Positions 25,229 through 33,444 of a DNA stretch of 50,757 nt are shown here, in pieces. Both the position numbers and the translations under genes were made by a program. The DNA comes from PSRF01 sp051000815 (GTDB lineage Bacteria > Acidobacteriota > Blastocatellia > Pyrinomonadales > Pyrinomonadaceae), in assembly GCA_051000815.1 (NCBI GenBank), contig JBPCNX010000044.1, positions 1-50,757 of the forward strand, read 5' to 3'. Below the pieces are notes generated by a model. The model made no database searches. It worked only from the letters and a program-made list of their open reading frames with translations, and was not told the origin of the DNA. Position 1 is the first letter of the stretch. Every line of letters starts with the position of its first letter.

Positions 25229-26071
25229 TTATGGCTTGGGCGTAGGCTTTGCGGGCGGCTTCGCTTGTTCATTCGGGAGCTCGCTACCACCCTCGACGTC
25301 AATCACTTTTACATCGGCGCGCGCCGGAGCGAAGTCGGTGTAGCGCACCTGCATCCGGATATGAAGTGGCTCGCTACTCTCGAAGATGAGCTCTTCATCG
25401 GCGTAGGAATATGTAGGAAACCAGAAGCGACCGCCAAACTGCTCGCGATAGGTCTCAACAATCGGAAACTTATTAATTTTGGTCTCGGGCACACCTTTGC
25501 CCTTGGTCTTAACGATCTGCAATTCCTGATCGTCCACCCAGATCCGCCCCATGAATAGGCGCTCCTTCGTCTTCTTCGGATCCGGCACCACCTTAGGAAT
25601 CACGTCAAACACATACAAGTTCAACTCATCTATTTTCTCTTTGCCGGAGTACTTGAAGGTGTAGCGACCAATTTTCGACGGCTCAAGGGCGAAAGGATTG
25701 ATGCCCCCCAAATCGTCCAAATCCTCTTTTGTGACACCCCCGAAAGAAGGCATCGGAAAGAAACTAATCTTCTCGTACCGATTTCCCGAATCGTCGAAGG
25801 TGAAAGACGAGACGCGCCGGTATTCACCAATGACCTGGCCCCCCATACCCAAACTTTGAATCATCGCGTCACGTTTAAACGAATACTGATTCAGCGCCTC
25901 TCTAAATTGAACTTCCTTGGCGGTAAATGCAGCAATGATCCGATCGATGTCTGCCTGGCTCAGGTTGTCTCCCGAGGATCCAGTCTGGGCAAACCCCGAG
26001 GACGTTCCCACCAGAGAAAGCGCAAAAACTATGAGAAACAGGGCGAACTTGATTGAATAAATTTGGCGCAT
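25229..26071 (-). CDS. Exported LolA-like protein of unknown function
   Basis: A 280-residue exported protein with signal peptide IKFALFLIVFALSLVGTSSGFA. The core (FREALNQYSFKRD, VIGEYRRVSSFTFDDSGNRYEK, YTFKYSGKEKIDELNLYVFDVIP, FMGRIWVDDQELQIVKTKGKG) has the repeated beta-hairpin pattern of the LolA/outer-membrane lipoprotein-sorting fold. A Pro/Lys-rich tail follows (AKPPAKPTPKP). Similar proteins are frequent in Acidobacteria without known function. ATG 26071 is chosen over 26104 because it places the signal peptide properly. A lipid- or lipoprotein-binding role is inferred from the fold only. Confidence 0.82.
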   Translation of the reverse strand: MRQIYSIKFALFLIVFALSLVGTSSGFAQTGSSGDNLSQADIDRIIAAFTAKEVQFREALNQYSFKRDAMIQSLGMGGQVIGEYRRVSSFTFDDSGNRYEKISFFPMPSFGGVTKEDLDDLGGINPFALEPSKIGRYTFKYSGKEKIDELNLYVFDVIPKVVPDPKKTKERLFMGRIWVDDQELQIVKTKGKGVPETKINKFPIVETYREQFGGRFWFPTYSYADEELIFESSEPLHIRMQVRYTDFAPARADVKVIDVEGGSELPNEQAKPPAKPTPKP

Positions 26072-26518
26072 TTTGGTTCTAATGACCGATATTTGATTGA
26101 ACACTTGGCTGATAAACCACGATTACCAACCTCAGATGCCCTGGAATTAGCCGATGTTGCCAAGACTTTGAGCTGGCCTATTCGATTAGTCGTACTTCTC
26201 AATTCACAAGTTTTCTCGTTGCAAAAAACCTTGCAAGTAGTGTAAGGTGCCAGTCATTAAATAGGTTACTCCGGTGTGGGTTCCGTGATCAGCGGATAGA
26301 GCGAGCCGAATCCCGCCAGGCGGAGACGGTGGGGTCGCAACGGAAACTGGGTAGCCTTCGATCATAAGAAATCAGTCCTCATATCGGTAATTGGCGGCGT
26401 CGCTAACTCCGGTAAGCCTTTTACGGGAACGTATTGGGAGAGCCGGGCACCTGGGTTGCTAAATGGGAGGGACGTAGAATTCAAGTTTCGGGAGGAGCTT
26501 GAGCCTTTTGACCGATGA

Positions 26519-26579
26519 TGTGCGTGACGACTTTCCCGCTCCTTCTGGGCGGAGCGGAGTAAAAGGGTCGTCACGCACA
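26519..26579. repeat. Inverted repeat in the 545-bp gap upstream of the LolA-like gene
   Basis: The arms TGTGCGTGACGAC (26519-26531) and GTCGTCACGCACA (26567-26579) are perfect 13-bp complements, with an inner GCTCC/GGAGC pair. It lies ~40 bp beyond the end of mqnD on the same strand and may terminate the menaquinone operon, though no T-run follows. The rest of the gap (26072-26616) holds no gene that I can support. Confidence 0.6.
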
Positions 26580-26616
26580 CCCCAGCTCTTACTGGTTCAC
26601 CCGCAGTCCTCACGAA

Positions 26617-27465
26617 CTACTCTACAAATTCGATCTCGACACGGTTGGGGATGATACCGTGCTCAAAACCTTCCGCCAGCAAACGCGCCACCGCCTCGCG
26701 TCCCCGCTCGGTGTAGTCAAGAGTGAGGTCATTCACCCACATCGCCACGAAGCGATCCGCCAACTCGACGTCCATATCGCGGGCGAATTGCATTGCGTAT
26801 TGAAGCGCATCTTCACGGTTGTCGAGTGAATAGCGAATGCTCTCACGCAGCAATTGCGACACTTGTCTCATCGTGCTGAGTCCAAGGTCGCGACGGATGG
26901 CATTGCCGCCCATAGGGAGTGGCAAACCGGTTCGCTCGTGCCACCATTCACCCAAATCAAGCACCTTGTGGAGGCCAATCTTCTCGTAGAACAGTTGACC
27001 TTCGTGGATCAGCAATCCGGCATCACAGCGCCCGCTCTCGACTGCGTCAATGATCTTGTCGAAGGGGATTACCTCGTACTCGAAATCGGGATTGTAGATT
27101 CGCAGAGCAAGGAACGCGCTTGTTAAGGCTCCCGGCACCGCTATTTTGAGGGTGGATAACTCTTCGGTCTTTACTGGCTCTCGAGAAACCACTACCGGTC
27201 CGTACTTGTCTCCAATTGAAGCGCCGTGCGGGAGCAACGCGTATTGGTCGGCGATGTAGGCGTAGACATGGAAACTGACCGCGGTCACGTCGTAGGTTCC
27301 GCGCATCGCCTTCTCGTTCAAGGTTTGAATGTCATTAAGTACGTGGGTAAAGGTGATATCGCCGGTGTCGAGCTTGCTCGTAGCGAGCCCGTAAAACATG
27401 AATGCGTCATCGGAGTCCGGAGAATGCGCCACGCTAATAGTCCGAACTGCTGTCTTGGGTTGCAT
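26617..27465 (-). CDS. mqnD: 1,4-dihydroxy-6-naphthoate synthase-type protein (MqnA/MqnD family)
   Basis: Futalosine-pathway menaquinone enzyme with a periplasmic-binding-protein fold, 282 residues. It opens with SVAHSPDSDDAFMFYGLA and continues with HVLNDIQTLNEKA, YDVTAVSFHVYAYI, LLIHEGQLFYEKIGL and LPLPMGGNAIRRDL, all typical of MqnD, which forms 1,4-dihydroxy-6-naphthoate from cyclic dehypoxanthine futalosine. MqnA is a close relative, but the SPDSDDAF start and family length favour MqnD. It is the last gene of the ubiX-mqnP-mqnE-mqnD operon. Confidence 0.88.
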   Translation of the reverse strand: MQPKTAVRTISVAHSPDSDDAFMFYGLATSKLDTGDITFTHVLNDIQTLNEKAMRGTYDVTAVSFHVYAYIADQYALLPHGASIGDKYGPVVVSREPVKTEELSTLKIAVPGALTSAFLALRIYNPDFEYEVIPFDKIIDAVESGRCDAGLLIHEGQLFYEKIGLHKVLDLGEWWHERTGLPLPMGGNAIRRDLGLSTMRQVSQLLRESIRYSLDNREDALQYAMQFARDMDVELADRFVAMWVNDLTLDYTERGREAVARLLAEGFEHGIIPNRVEIEFVE

Positions 27466-27526
27466 AGTTTATTAAAAGTCCTGAGTAAAAGGAATTAGAG
27501 AACTGAGCGAAGGTTTGATGCTGTTA

Positions 27527-28642
27527 TTAGACCAAACTCACATTGCCGCGTTGGACGCGATTGTAGACGGTATCACGCTCAACGGCCTCGAAACCGGCGT
27601 CTTCAATCAAAGCTACAAGTTCCGATTTCGACATCTTGACCTCGTTGTTTGTTTCCACCGAATAACTTTCAGAAAGCTCGCCACCTTTGGTAATTGTTCC
27701 GTCTGTGTCGTTAGCGCCATAGTGAAGGGCTACTTGTGCGAGTCGCCGGCCCAGCATTACCCAATAGGCTTTAACATGTTCGAAGTTGTCCAGCATAAGA
27801 CGCGCAACGGCCATCGTCTTGAGCGAGTCAACTCCGGAAGGACCGGGCAGGTGAGACAGCTGGGTTCCGGGAGGATAGAAGGCGAGCGGAATAAAACACT
27901 GAAAGCCCTGGGACTTGTCCTGCTGTTCACGCAGGCGAATAAAGTGATCGACGCGGTCTTCAATCGACTCAATGTGTCCGTAGAGCATGGTGGCATTTGT
28001 TTTCAAACCAGCCGCGTGCACCTTAGCTGAGAGTTCAAGCCAGCGGTCCGCGTCGCATTTGTGGGCGCAAATCATCGAACGCGTCGGTTCACGAAATATC
28101 TCAGCCCCACCGCCCGGACAGGAATCCATGCCCGCTTCGATCAATTGCTGAATCACAACTTCATCACTCAGTTTGTAGAAGTGGGCAAAGTGATCAATCT
28201 CCACCATCGTAAAGGCTTTCAAATGGAGTTGCGGGTATTGGCGTTTCAGCGCCGCCAGCAAGTCTGTGAAATAACTGAACGGCAGCTTTGTGTTAAGGCC
28301 GCCCACGATATGTAACTCCGTCGCGCCTTCCTGCACAGCCTCACCGGCAATGCGGAGTGACTCATCGATGTTGTGCGTGTAAGCGTCAGCCTGCCGCGGC
28401 GTCCGGTAGAAGCCACAAAACTTGCAGTCTGCATAGCAAACGTTGGTGGGATTAAAATGCCGGTTGACATTGAAGTATGTGATTTTGCCGTGTTTGCCGC
28501 GCCGCACCTTGTCCGCCAATTTTCCCAGCGCGGAGAGATCGTCCGTTGCATATAGATCGAGACCGTCCGCGAGAGACAGCCGCTCGCCAAGCTCGATTTT
28601 TTCAGCGATTTCAATAAGGTTCTTGTCGTCAGAAAAGTTCAT
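27527..28642 (-). CDS. mqnE: Aminofutalosine synthase (radical SAM)
   Basis: Radical SAM enzyme that joins chorismate-derived 3-enolpyruvoyl-benzoate to the adenosyl moiety, giving 6-amino-6-deoxyfutalosine, an early menaquinone step. The 371-residue length fits. The [4Fe-4S] motif is C69-x3-C73-x2-C76 in NVCYADCKFCGF. The segments LHIVGGLNTKLPFSYF, GMDSCPGGGAEIF and TNATMLYGHIES are those of MqnE; the closely related MqnC differs in the first of these. Its start overlaps the end of mqnP by 4 bp (28639-28642). Confidence 0.92.
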   Translation of the reverse strand: MNFSDDKNLIEIAEKIELGERLSLADGLDLYATDDLSALGKLADKVRRGKHGKITYFNVNRHFNPTNVCYADCKFCGFYRTPRQADAYTHNIDESLRIAGEAVQEGATELHIVGGLNTKLPFSYFTDLLAALKRQYPQLHLKAFTMVEIDHFAHFYKLSDEVVIQQLIEAGMDSCPGGGAEIFREPTRSMICAHKCDADRWLELSAKVHAAGLKTNATMLYGHIESIEDRVDHFIRLREQQDKSQGFQCFIPLAFYPPGTQLSHLPGPSGVDSLKTMAVARLMLDNFEHVKAYWVMLGRRLAQVALHYGANDTDGTITKGGELSESYSVETNNEVKMSKSELVALIEDAGFEAVERDTVYNRVQRGNVSLV

Positions 28643-29514
28643 GAAAACATCCTAATGATTACTGCCCCGCCAAACGTCAGGCACAAAATCACGCTGACAA
28701 ATGCATTCGTAGTAAAAAACGCGGCGTTCAACCGGCTCAAGTCGTCGGCCTTAACCATCCGGTGCTGATAAACCAGCAAAATTCCGGTCGCGATCACACC
28801 GGACAGCGCCAGCATGCCGAGTTGTGTTGTTGAGTATAGCGCAATCAGCGCTGCAAAGGCTCCCGCGTGCAGCGCCCGAGAGATCCAAAGCGATCGTGCA
28901 ATACCAAATCTTCTGGGAATAGAATGAAGATCCGCTGCTACATCGAAATCGTAGTCCTGACACGCATAAAGCACGTCAAAACCGGCGGTCCAAAGCAATA
29001 CCACAAGTGAGAGCAAAAGCGGCACCGGGCTATCGATGGCGCCGCGCACGGCGATCCAGGCGCCGGCAGGTGCAATCGAAAGGCACCAGCCTAAAACGAA
29101 ATGCGACAGGAGTGTCCAACGCTTCGTGAAGGAATAGAGCACGAGACTGGCCAGGGCCACAGGAGCAAGAATGAGTGTCAGCCGGTTAAGCATGGCAGAG
29201 GCAAAAAGAAAGAGGCCAGCCGATACAAGTGTGAACACCCAGACGAAACTTAGCGAAAGCAGTCCGGCAGGAATGGCACGCATACTCGTGCGCGGATTCC
29301 TTGCGTCATACTCCCTGTCGGCGATGCGATTAAAGGCCATTGCGGTTGACCGCGCGCCGACCATTGCCACGGAGATCCAAAAGAGCTGTCGACCCGTCGG
29401 CAGACCGTTTGCCGCCAGCACTGCACCGAGGAAAGCGAAAGGCAACGCGAAGAGCGTATGCTCGATCTTGATCATCTCGAGCGTGATTCGGACGTTTTTT
29501 AGTATTGACGGCAC
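28639..29514 (-). CDS. mqnP: UbiA-family prenyltransferase of menaquinone synthesis
   Basis: Integral membrane enzyme of 291 residues with about eight hydrophobic segments that attaches a polyprenyl chain to the naphthoate ring. The first Asp-rich motif is in the NRIADREYDARNPRT stretch and the second is YACQDYDFDVAADL, as in UbiA/MqnP. The GTG start at 29514 follows ubiX by 21 bp, and the gene overlaps mqnE by 4 bp. In this genomic setting the substrate is most likely 1,4-dihydroxy-6-naphthoate rather than 4-hydroxybenzoate. Confidence 0.9.
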   Translation of the reverse strand: MPSILKNVRITLEMIKIEHTLFALPFAFLGAVLAANGLPTGRQLFWISVAMVGARSTAMAFNRIADREYDARNPRTSMRAIPAGLLSLSFVWVFTLVSAGLFLFASAMLNRLTLILAPVALASLVLYSFTKRWTLLSHFVLGWCLSIAPAGAWIAVRGAIDSPVPLLLSLVVLLWTAGFDVLYACQDYDFDVAADLHSIPRRFGIARSLWISRALHAGAFAALIALYSTTQLGMLALSGVIATGILLVYQHRMVKADDLSRLNAAFFTTNAFVSVILCLTFGGAVIIRMFS

Positions 29515-29535
29515 TGATGAAATCTTACTGGGCAG

Positions 29536-30174
29536 TTACTTTTTCAGGCCTGCGAGATCAGCTGGACTCTCTGTTGCACCCTGCCAGCGGGTGGCTTGCG
29601 AGTGTGGGACACCGAGATGGTCAAGGATGCGATAAACCAGGTGATCGACCAGGGCTTCGATGCTCCGCGGTCGATGATAGAACCCGGGACTGGCGGGAAT
29701 GATGTGCGCTCCAGCCCGCGCCAGCCGCAGCATATTTTCAAGGTGAATGGCGTTATAGGGAGTCTCGCGGGGAACGAGGATGAGTTTGCGTCCTTCTTTG
29801 AGTGTGACATCAGCCGCGCGATGAATCAGGTTTGTCCCGGCGCCCGACGCAATCGCTCCGAGCGTCCCCATTGAACAAGGGACGACTACCATTCCTTCCT
29901 GAGGATGGGAACCAGACGACGGTCTCGCGGCCATGTTGTCCAGACGTTGCAGGTGAATCACCCTGGAGTCCCGGGGCAGTCCAATCCAATCGTTTACTTT
30001 CTGGCTACTCGCTCCGCGCAAATCAACACCCAGTTCGACCTGGGCAACCGTCTCAGCGGCGCCCGAAAGGATGAGATTGATCCGTTCAACCACTCCGCTG
30101 GCAGCGAGATGAACAAGTGTCCGTTGGGCGTAAATTGAACCCGAGGCACCGGTGATTGCAATTGTGAATTCCAT
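29536..30174 (-). CDS. ubiX: Flavin prenyltransferase (UbiX/MqnM)
   Basis: Makes prenylated FMN, the cofactor used by UbiD-type decarboxylases, from FMN and dimethylallyl phosphate. It has 212 residues. Motifs are ITGASGSIYAQRTL at the N terminus, VVPCSMGTLGAIASGAGTNLI, REGRKLILVPRETPY-like (here KEGRKLILVPRETPYNAIHLENM), and a C-terminal RSIEALVDHLVYRILDHLG. First gene of the menaquinone operon; the partner UbiD-like MqnL is not in the window. ATG 30174 is clear. Confidence 0.93.
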   Translation of the reverse strand: MEFTIAITGASGSIYAQRTLVHLAASGVVERINLILSGAAETVAQVELGVDLRGASSQKVNDWIGLPRDSRVIHLQRLDNMAARPSSGSHPQEGMVVVPCSMGTLGAIASGAGTNLIHRAADVTLKEGRKLILVPRETPYNAIHLENMLRLARAGAHIIPASPGFYHRPRSIEALVDHLVYRILDHLGVPHSQATRWQGATESPADLAGLKK

Positions 30175-30303
30175 TGAAACGGTAAGTGAATCTTACTTGG
30201 CTGTCAGAGTAACCGCAACCACAGGATTCGAAAAGAAGAGTCACTATGAAAACGAGACGATTCGGCAAACAGTACAGGCCGGGAGGGTGCTTCAACTTGA
30301 TTT

Positions 30304-30323
30304 ACGCTGAACGCCTTCAGCGT
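30304..30323. repeat. 8-bp perfect hairpin upstream of larB
   Basis: ACGCTGAA and TTCAGCGT pair around the tetranucleotide CGCC, about 70 bp before the larB start. It could be part of a leader or a REP-like palindrome; nothing else distinguishes the two. Confidence 0.35.
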
Positions 30324-30390
30324 TTAAGACATCACCCACAACTCTCGCTGCATGGACAGCGTCATCCAGCACACGGCATACTATTTCAAA

Positions 30391-31152
30391 ATGGACTCAC
30401 AGGAACTGGAACGGTTGCTACGCAGCTTCAAGAGCGGTGAACTAAAGACTGAGGAAGTCGCGCGGCGAATCAATAATCTCCACTACGAAGACATTGGCTA
30501 CGCAAAGGTAGATCACGGGCGTGCTGCACGTCAGGGATTCCCCGAAGTTGTTTTTGGCGCCGGCAAGACCCGGGAACAAGTCGTCGGAATTGTTGAGCGT
30601 TTGGCGCAACGATCGCCAAACGTAATCGTGACCCACACCGACGCGGATACGTTCGGCGAGGTGCGCAATGTAATCACCGAAGCCGAATGGCATGAGTCGG
30701 CTCGTCTCATCCGTATTCAGCGAGACGATACTGAACTCGGAGTGGGAGTAATTGCGGTAGTCACTGCGGGTACCAGCGACATCCCCGTGGCCGAAGAAGC
30801 CGCGCTGACAGCGGAAGCAATGGGGAATTGCGTCGAAAGGACGTGGGACGTTGGTGTTGCCGGCATTCATCGAGTGCTGGCCGAGCGCGAACTCCTTCAA
30901 CGCGCGCGCGTCGTCGTTGTGGCGGCCGGAATGGAAGGAGCGTTGCCTTCGGTCGTGGGAGGACTGGTGAGAGTTCCAGTCGTGGCAATACCGACGAGCA
31001 TTGGCTACGGAGCTTCTTTTGGCGGCGTGGCGGCTTTATTGGGGATGCTGAATTCGTGCGCTTCCAACGTGACGGTCGTGAATATTGATAACGGGTTCGG
31101 CGCCGGCTTCGTCGCAAGCTTGATCAATCGTCGCTGGAACCCGCCCACCTAA
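30391..31152 (+). CDS. larB: Nickel-pincer cofactor biosynthesis protein LarB
   Basis: Carboxylates and hydrolyses nicotinic acid adenine dinucleotide as the first step to the nickel-pincer nucleotide of lactate racemase. The protein has 253 residues from ATG 30391 (an in-frame ATG at 30352 is also possible). The N-terminal part is IGYAKVDHGRAARQGFPEVVFGAGKT and the C-terminal PurE/AIRC-like domain shows VVTAGTSDIPVAEEAA, VAAGMEGALPSVVGGLV and PTSIGYGASFGG. No larA, larC or larE lies in the window, so the target racemase is elsewhere or this copy serves another enzyme. Confidence 0.93.
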   Translation: MDSQELERLLRSFKSGELKTEEVARRINNLHYEDIGYAKVDHGRAARQGFPEVVFGAGKTREQVVGIVERLAQRSPNVIVTHTDADTFGEVRNVITEAEWHESARLIRIQRDDTELGVGVIAVVTAGTSDIPVAEEAALTAEAMGNCVERTWDVGVAGIHRVLAERELLQRARVVVVAAGMEGALPSVVGGLVRVPVVAIPTSIGYGASFGGVAALLGMLNSCASNVTVVNIDNGFGAGFVASLINRRWNPPT

Positions 31153-31213
31153 GGCAGAATGCACAGCAAGCCGTACAAAAAGGTCGAGTTTACAAATGTT
31201 TGGTTGGTGATGG

Positions 31214-31279
31214 TTCGTGTATTTTTGTGGATCGTAAGCCATTTGGTTTCGGCAAATACGATCCACGAATTAACACGAA
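31214..31279. repeat. Palindromic intergenic element (GATCCAC family)
   Basis: Left arm 31214-31236 and right arm 31257-31279 are complementary at about 19 of 23 positions; the strongest parts are GTGGATCGTA/TACGATCCAC and TTCGTGT/ACACGAA. It lies between the convergent larB and dinG-like genes. Two related but longer copies occur at 33376 and 47819. Confidence 0.65.
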
Positions 31280-31304
31280 TGAAGAAAAGCGTGGATCCTT
31301 TGTC

Positions 31305-33338
31305 CTATCCCTGGTTTTGTGCAAGGCTGCGCCCGCCCGCATCCATCTCTGACTTCTCGTCTTGAGACTTGAGACCTGGGACAGGAGGCTCCACCGCGAA
31401 GATCCTTGCGAGTTGAGCGATATCAGTAGTCACGCGGCACTGAGGCAGGCTCTGCAGAAAGGTTCGACCATAGGCCTTTGTGCGCAAGCGCGGGTCAAGC
31501 ACTGCCAGCACCCCGCGGTCTGTTGTGCTGCGAATTAACCTTCCTAATCCCTGCTTCAAACTGATAATTGCCTGAGGCACGCTGTACTCAAAGAAACTCG
31601 ATCCACCTTCGTCTTCAATATAGCGCTGCCGCGCGGCAACGATCGGGTCCGTAGGAACCGCGAATGGGAGTTTGTCGATGATCACGCATGACAACTGCTC
31701 TCCGCGAACGTCAACGCCCTGCCAGAAACTCGAGGTGGCAAACAACACTGAGTTCGGAGTTTCCCTGAATCTCTCAAGCAGCCTGCTTTTCGCCACGCTG
31801 CCCTGGATGAAACACGGATAGTCGAGTTCCGGCATCGCCATATCGTAAAGCGCTTGCATTCCCAAGAGACTTGTCGACAGCACAAAAGCTCGACCTTCGG
31901 TGGCGTTTACTATTTTGATTACTTCTGCTGCCGCCGCCGCCGCCCAGTCTGGTGAACGGGGGTCGGGCATTTTCGGGGGCAGGTAAAGCACAGCCTGACT
32001 TTGATAGTCGAAGGTTGATTCCGCGATCAGGTCTTTCGCTTTGTCGAGACCCAACCTTTCGCGGATGAACGCAAAATTGCCAGCGCTTGAGAGCGTCGCT
32101 GAGGTGAGCACCACGGTTTCGACCTCACCGAAAAGTTTGTCCTCGAGTAATCCGGAAACATCGATCGGGGAGGCCCGCAGAAACAGTCCGCGCCCACGTC
32201 GCTCCGTCCAATAGACGAATTTCTTGTCACTCCCTGTAACGATGAATTGCAGGTCGAAACGGGTTTGCCGGAGGCGCCGCACGAGGTTCTCAATCTCCGC
32301 AGGCTTCTCCTTGAGCGCGTCAAGCGTAGTCTCCACTCGCGCAAGCGCGCCATCGAGTGCCAGGTACAAATCGCCAAGCGGCGTCGAAGTAAACTCGCCC
32401 TTCGAGTTTTTTACAGCAAATGTGTTTGGGTTGATTGGATAACGTCCCTCCGTCCCGCGTCCTTCTCGAAAACCCATCCAGAAGTTGTCAGCAAAGTGCA
32501 GCAGACGCGACGAACTCTTTGTAACTTCGCGATCGTCCTCGGCACTCTCAATTGAAATTGCCCCCAAATCCCGAACCAAATTCTCCACCTGATAACTCGA
32601 TACCTGGGCGCCGAAATATTCCGAGGCCACATCTTCCAGTAAGTGAGCCTCATCGAGAATCACGGCCGAATAGTCGGGCAGCACACTGCCGTACGCACTG
32701 TTTCTGAGTGCCAGGTCGGCGAAAAAGAGATGATGATTTACCACAACGATGTCTGCCTGCTGCGCGCGATCACGCATGCGCGTGATGAAACAGGCGTCAA
32801 AGTCCGTGCACTTCTGTCCGACACAGATTTCCGATCTCGCATCAATGTGGCGCCAGAATGACAGCGACTCCGGAAGGTTCGACAGCTCCGCCCGGTCTCC
32901 GGTTGTTGATTCGGTCGCCCAATGAGAAACCTCTTCGAAGTAATCAACTTCTTCTAAACCGTCCAACACGGGAGATGTCTCCGCGCGCTTCAGCCGTTGC
33001 AGGCAGACGTAGTTGTTCCGGCCCTTCATGTAAGCCGCAGTGAATTTCTTCGGCAGGATGCTTTGCAGAAATGGAATGTCTTTTTCCATTAACTGCTCCT
33101 GCAGGTTCTTGGTCCCGGTTGAAATGATCACGCGTCCACGCCCGCCCAGAGCAGCGGCAACGGCCGGGACAAGATAGGCGAGCGTCTTTCCGGTGCCGGT
33201 GCCCGCTTCCACGATTAAATGATGTCGATCTTCGAAGGCACGCATCACCGCCTCGGCCATTTGGATCTGACCGGGGCGGTATTCGTACTCGGGGTGTGCC
33301 TGAGCGATGAGGCCTTCAGGGCCGAAGACTGACTGCAT
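31305..33338 (-). CDS. DinG/YoaA-type ATP-dependent DNA helicase
   Basis: Superfamily 2 iron-sulfur helicase, 677 residues, unwinding DNA 5' to 3'. Motif I is VEAGTGTGKTLAYL, motif II is DEAH in VILDEAHLLEDVA, and late motifs are TSSFWQGVDVRGEQL and QGLGRLIRS. Four cysteines between motifs I and II (NYVCLQRL, and EICVGQKCTDFDACF) fit a [4Fe-4S] cluster, as in XPD/DinG. There is no N-terminal exonuclease domain. It likely resolves DNA structures during replication or repair. ATG at 33338; no cotranscribed partner. Confidence 0.9.
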   Translation of the reverse strand: MQSVFGPEGLIAQAHPEYEYRPGQIQMAEAVMRAFEDRHHLIVEAGTGTGKTLAYLVPAVAAALGGRGRVIISTGTKNLQEQLMEKDIPFLQSILPKKFTAAYMKGRNNYVCLQRLKRAETSPVLDGLEEVDYFEEVSHWATESTTGDRAELSNLPESLSFWRHIDARSEICVGQKCTDFDACFITRMRDRAQQADIVVVNHHLFFADLALRNSAYGSVLPDYSAVILDEAHLLEDVASEYFGAQVSSYQVENLVRDLGAISIESAEDDREVTKSSSRLLHFADNFWMGFREGRGTEGRYPINPNTFAVKNSKGEFTSTPLGDLYLALDGALARVETTLDALKEKPAEIENLVRRLRQTRFDLQFIVTGSDKKFVYWTERRGRGLFLRASPIDVSGLLEDKLFGEVETVVLTSATLSSAGNFAFIRERLGLDKAKDLIAESTFDYQSQAVLYLPPKMPDPRSPDWAAAAAAEVIKIVNATEGRAFVLSTSLLGMQALYDMAMPELDYPCFIQGSVAKSRLLERFRETPNSVLFATSSFWQGVDVRGEQLSCVIIDKLPFAVPTDPIVAARQRYIEDEGGSSFFEYSVPQAIISLKQGLGRLIRSTTDRGVLAVLDPRLRTKAYGRTFLQSLPQCRVTTDIAQLARIFAVEPPVPGLKSQDEKSEMDAGGRSLAQNQG

Positions 33339-33375
33339 AATTTTCTGTAGTGCTATTTTCGTAGAACAGGAAAAA

Positions 33376-33441
33376 GATCCACTACTTCACACTAAGCAAC
33401 ACTAAATACATCTTGTGTAATTCATGCGAGTTAGTGGATCG
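33376..33441 (+). repeat. Palindromic intergenic element, copy A
   Basis: A ~66-bp element starting GATCCACTA and ending TTAGTGGATCG, between the dinG-like gene and the end of glyA. It aligns over its full length with the reverse complement of the element at 47819-47886: both share a CACTAA(A)GCAACACTAAA core, followed by a TGTGTAAT-like stretch and the GTGGATCG end. Confidence 0.72.
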
Positions 33442-33444
33442 TTT

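Noticed and set aside
26246..26350. Possible cobalamin-type riboswitch (GGTGCCAGTC, then TCCGGTG and GTCGCAACGG)
   Set aside because: The order of a few blocks is reminiscent of a B12 box, but the core is too divergent, no stable set of stems was evident by eye and no plus-strand gene follows. A covariance-model search would decide.
30246..30440. 64-residue frame upstream of larB
   Set aside because: It overlaps the start of larB in another frame and includes a palindromic repeat; no homology is apparent.
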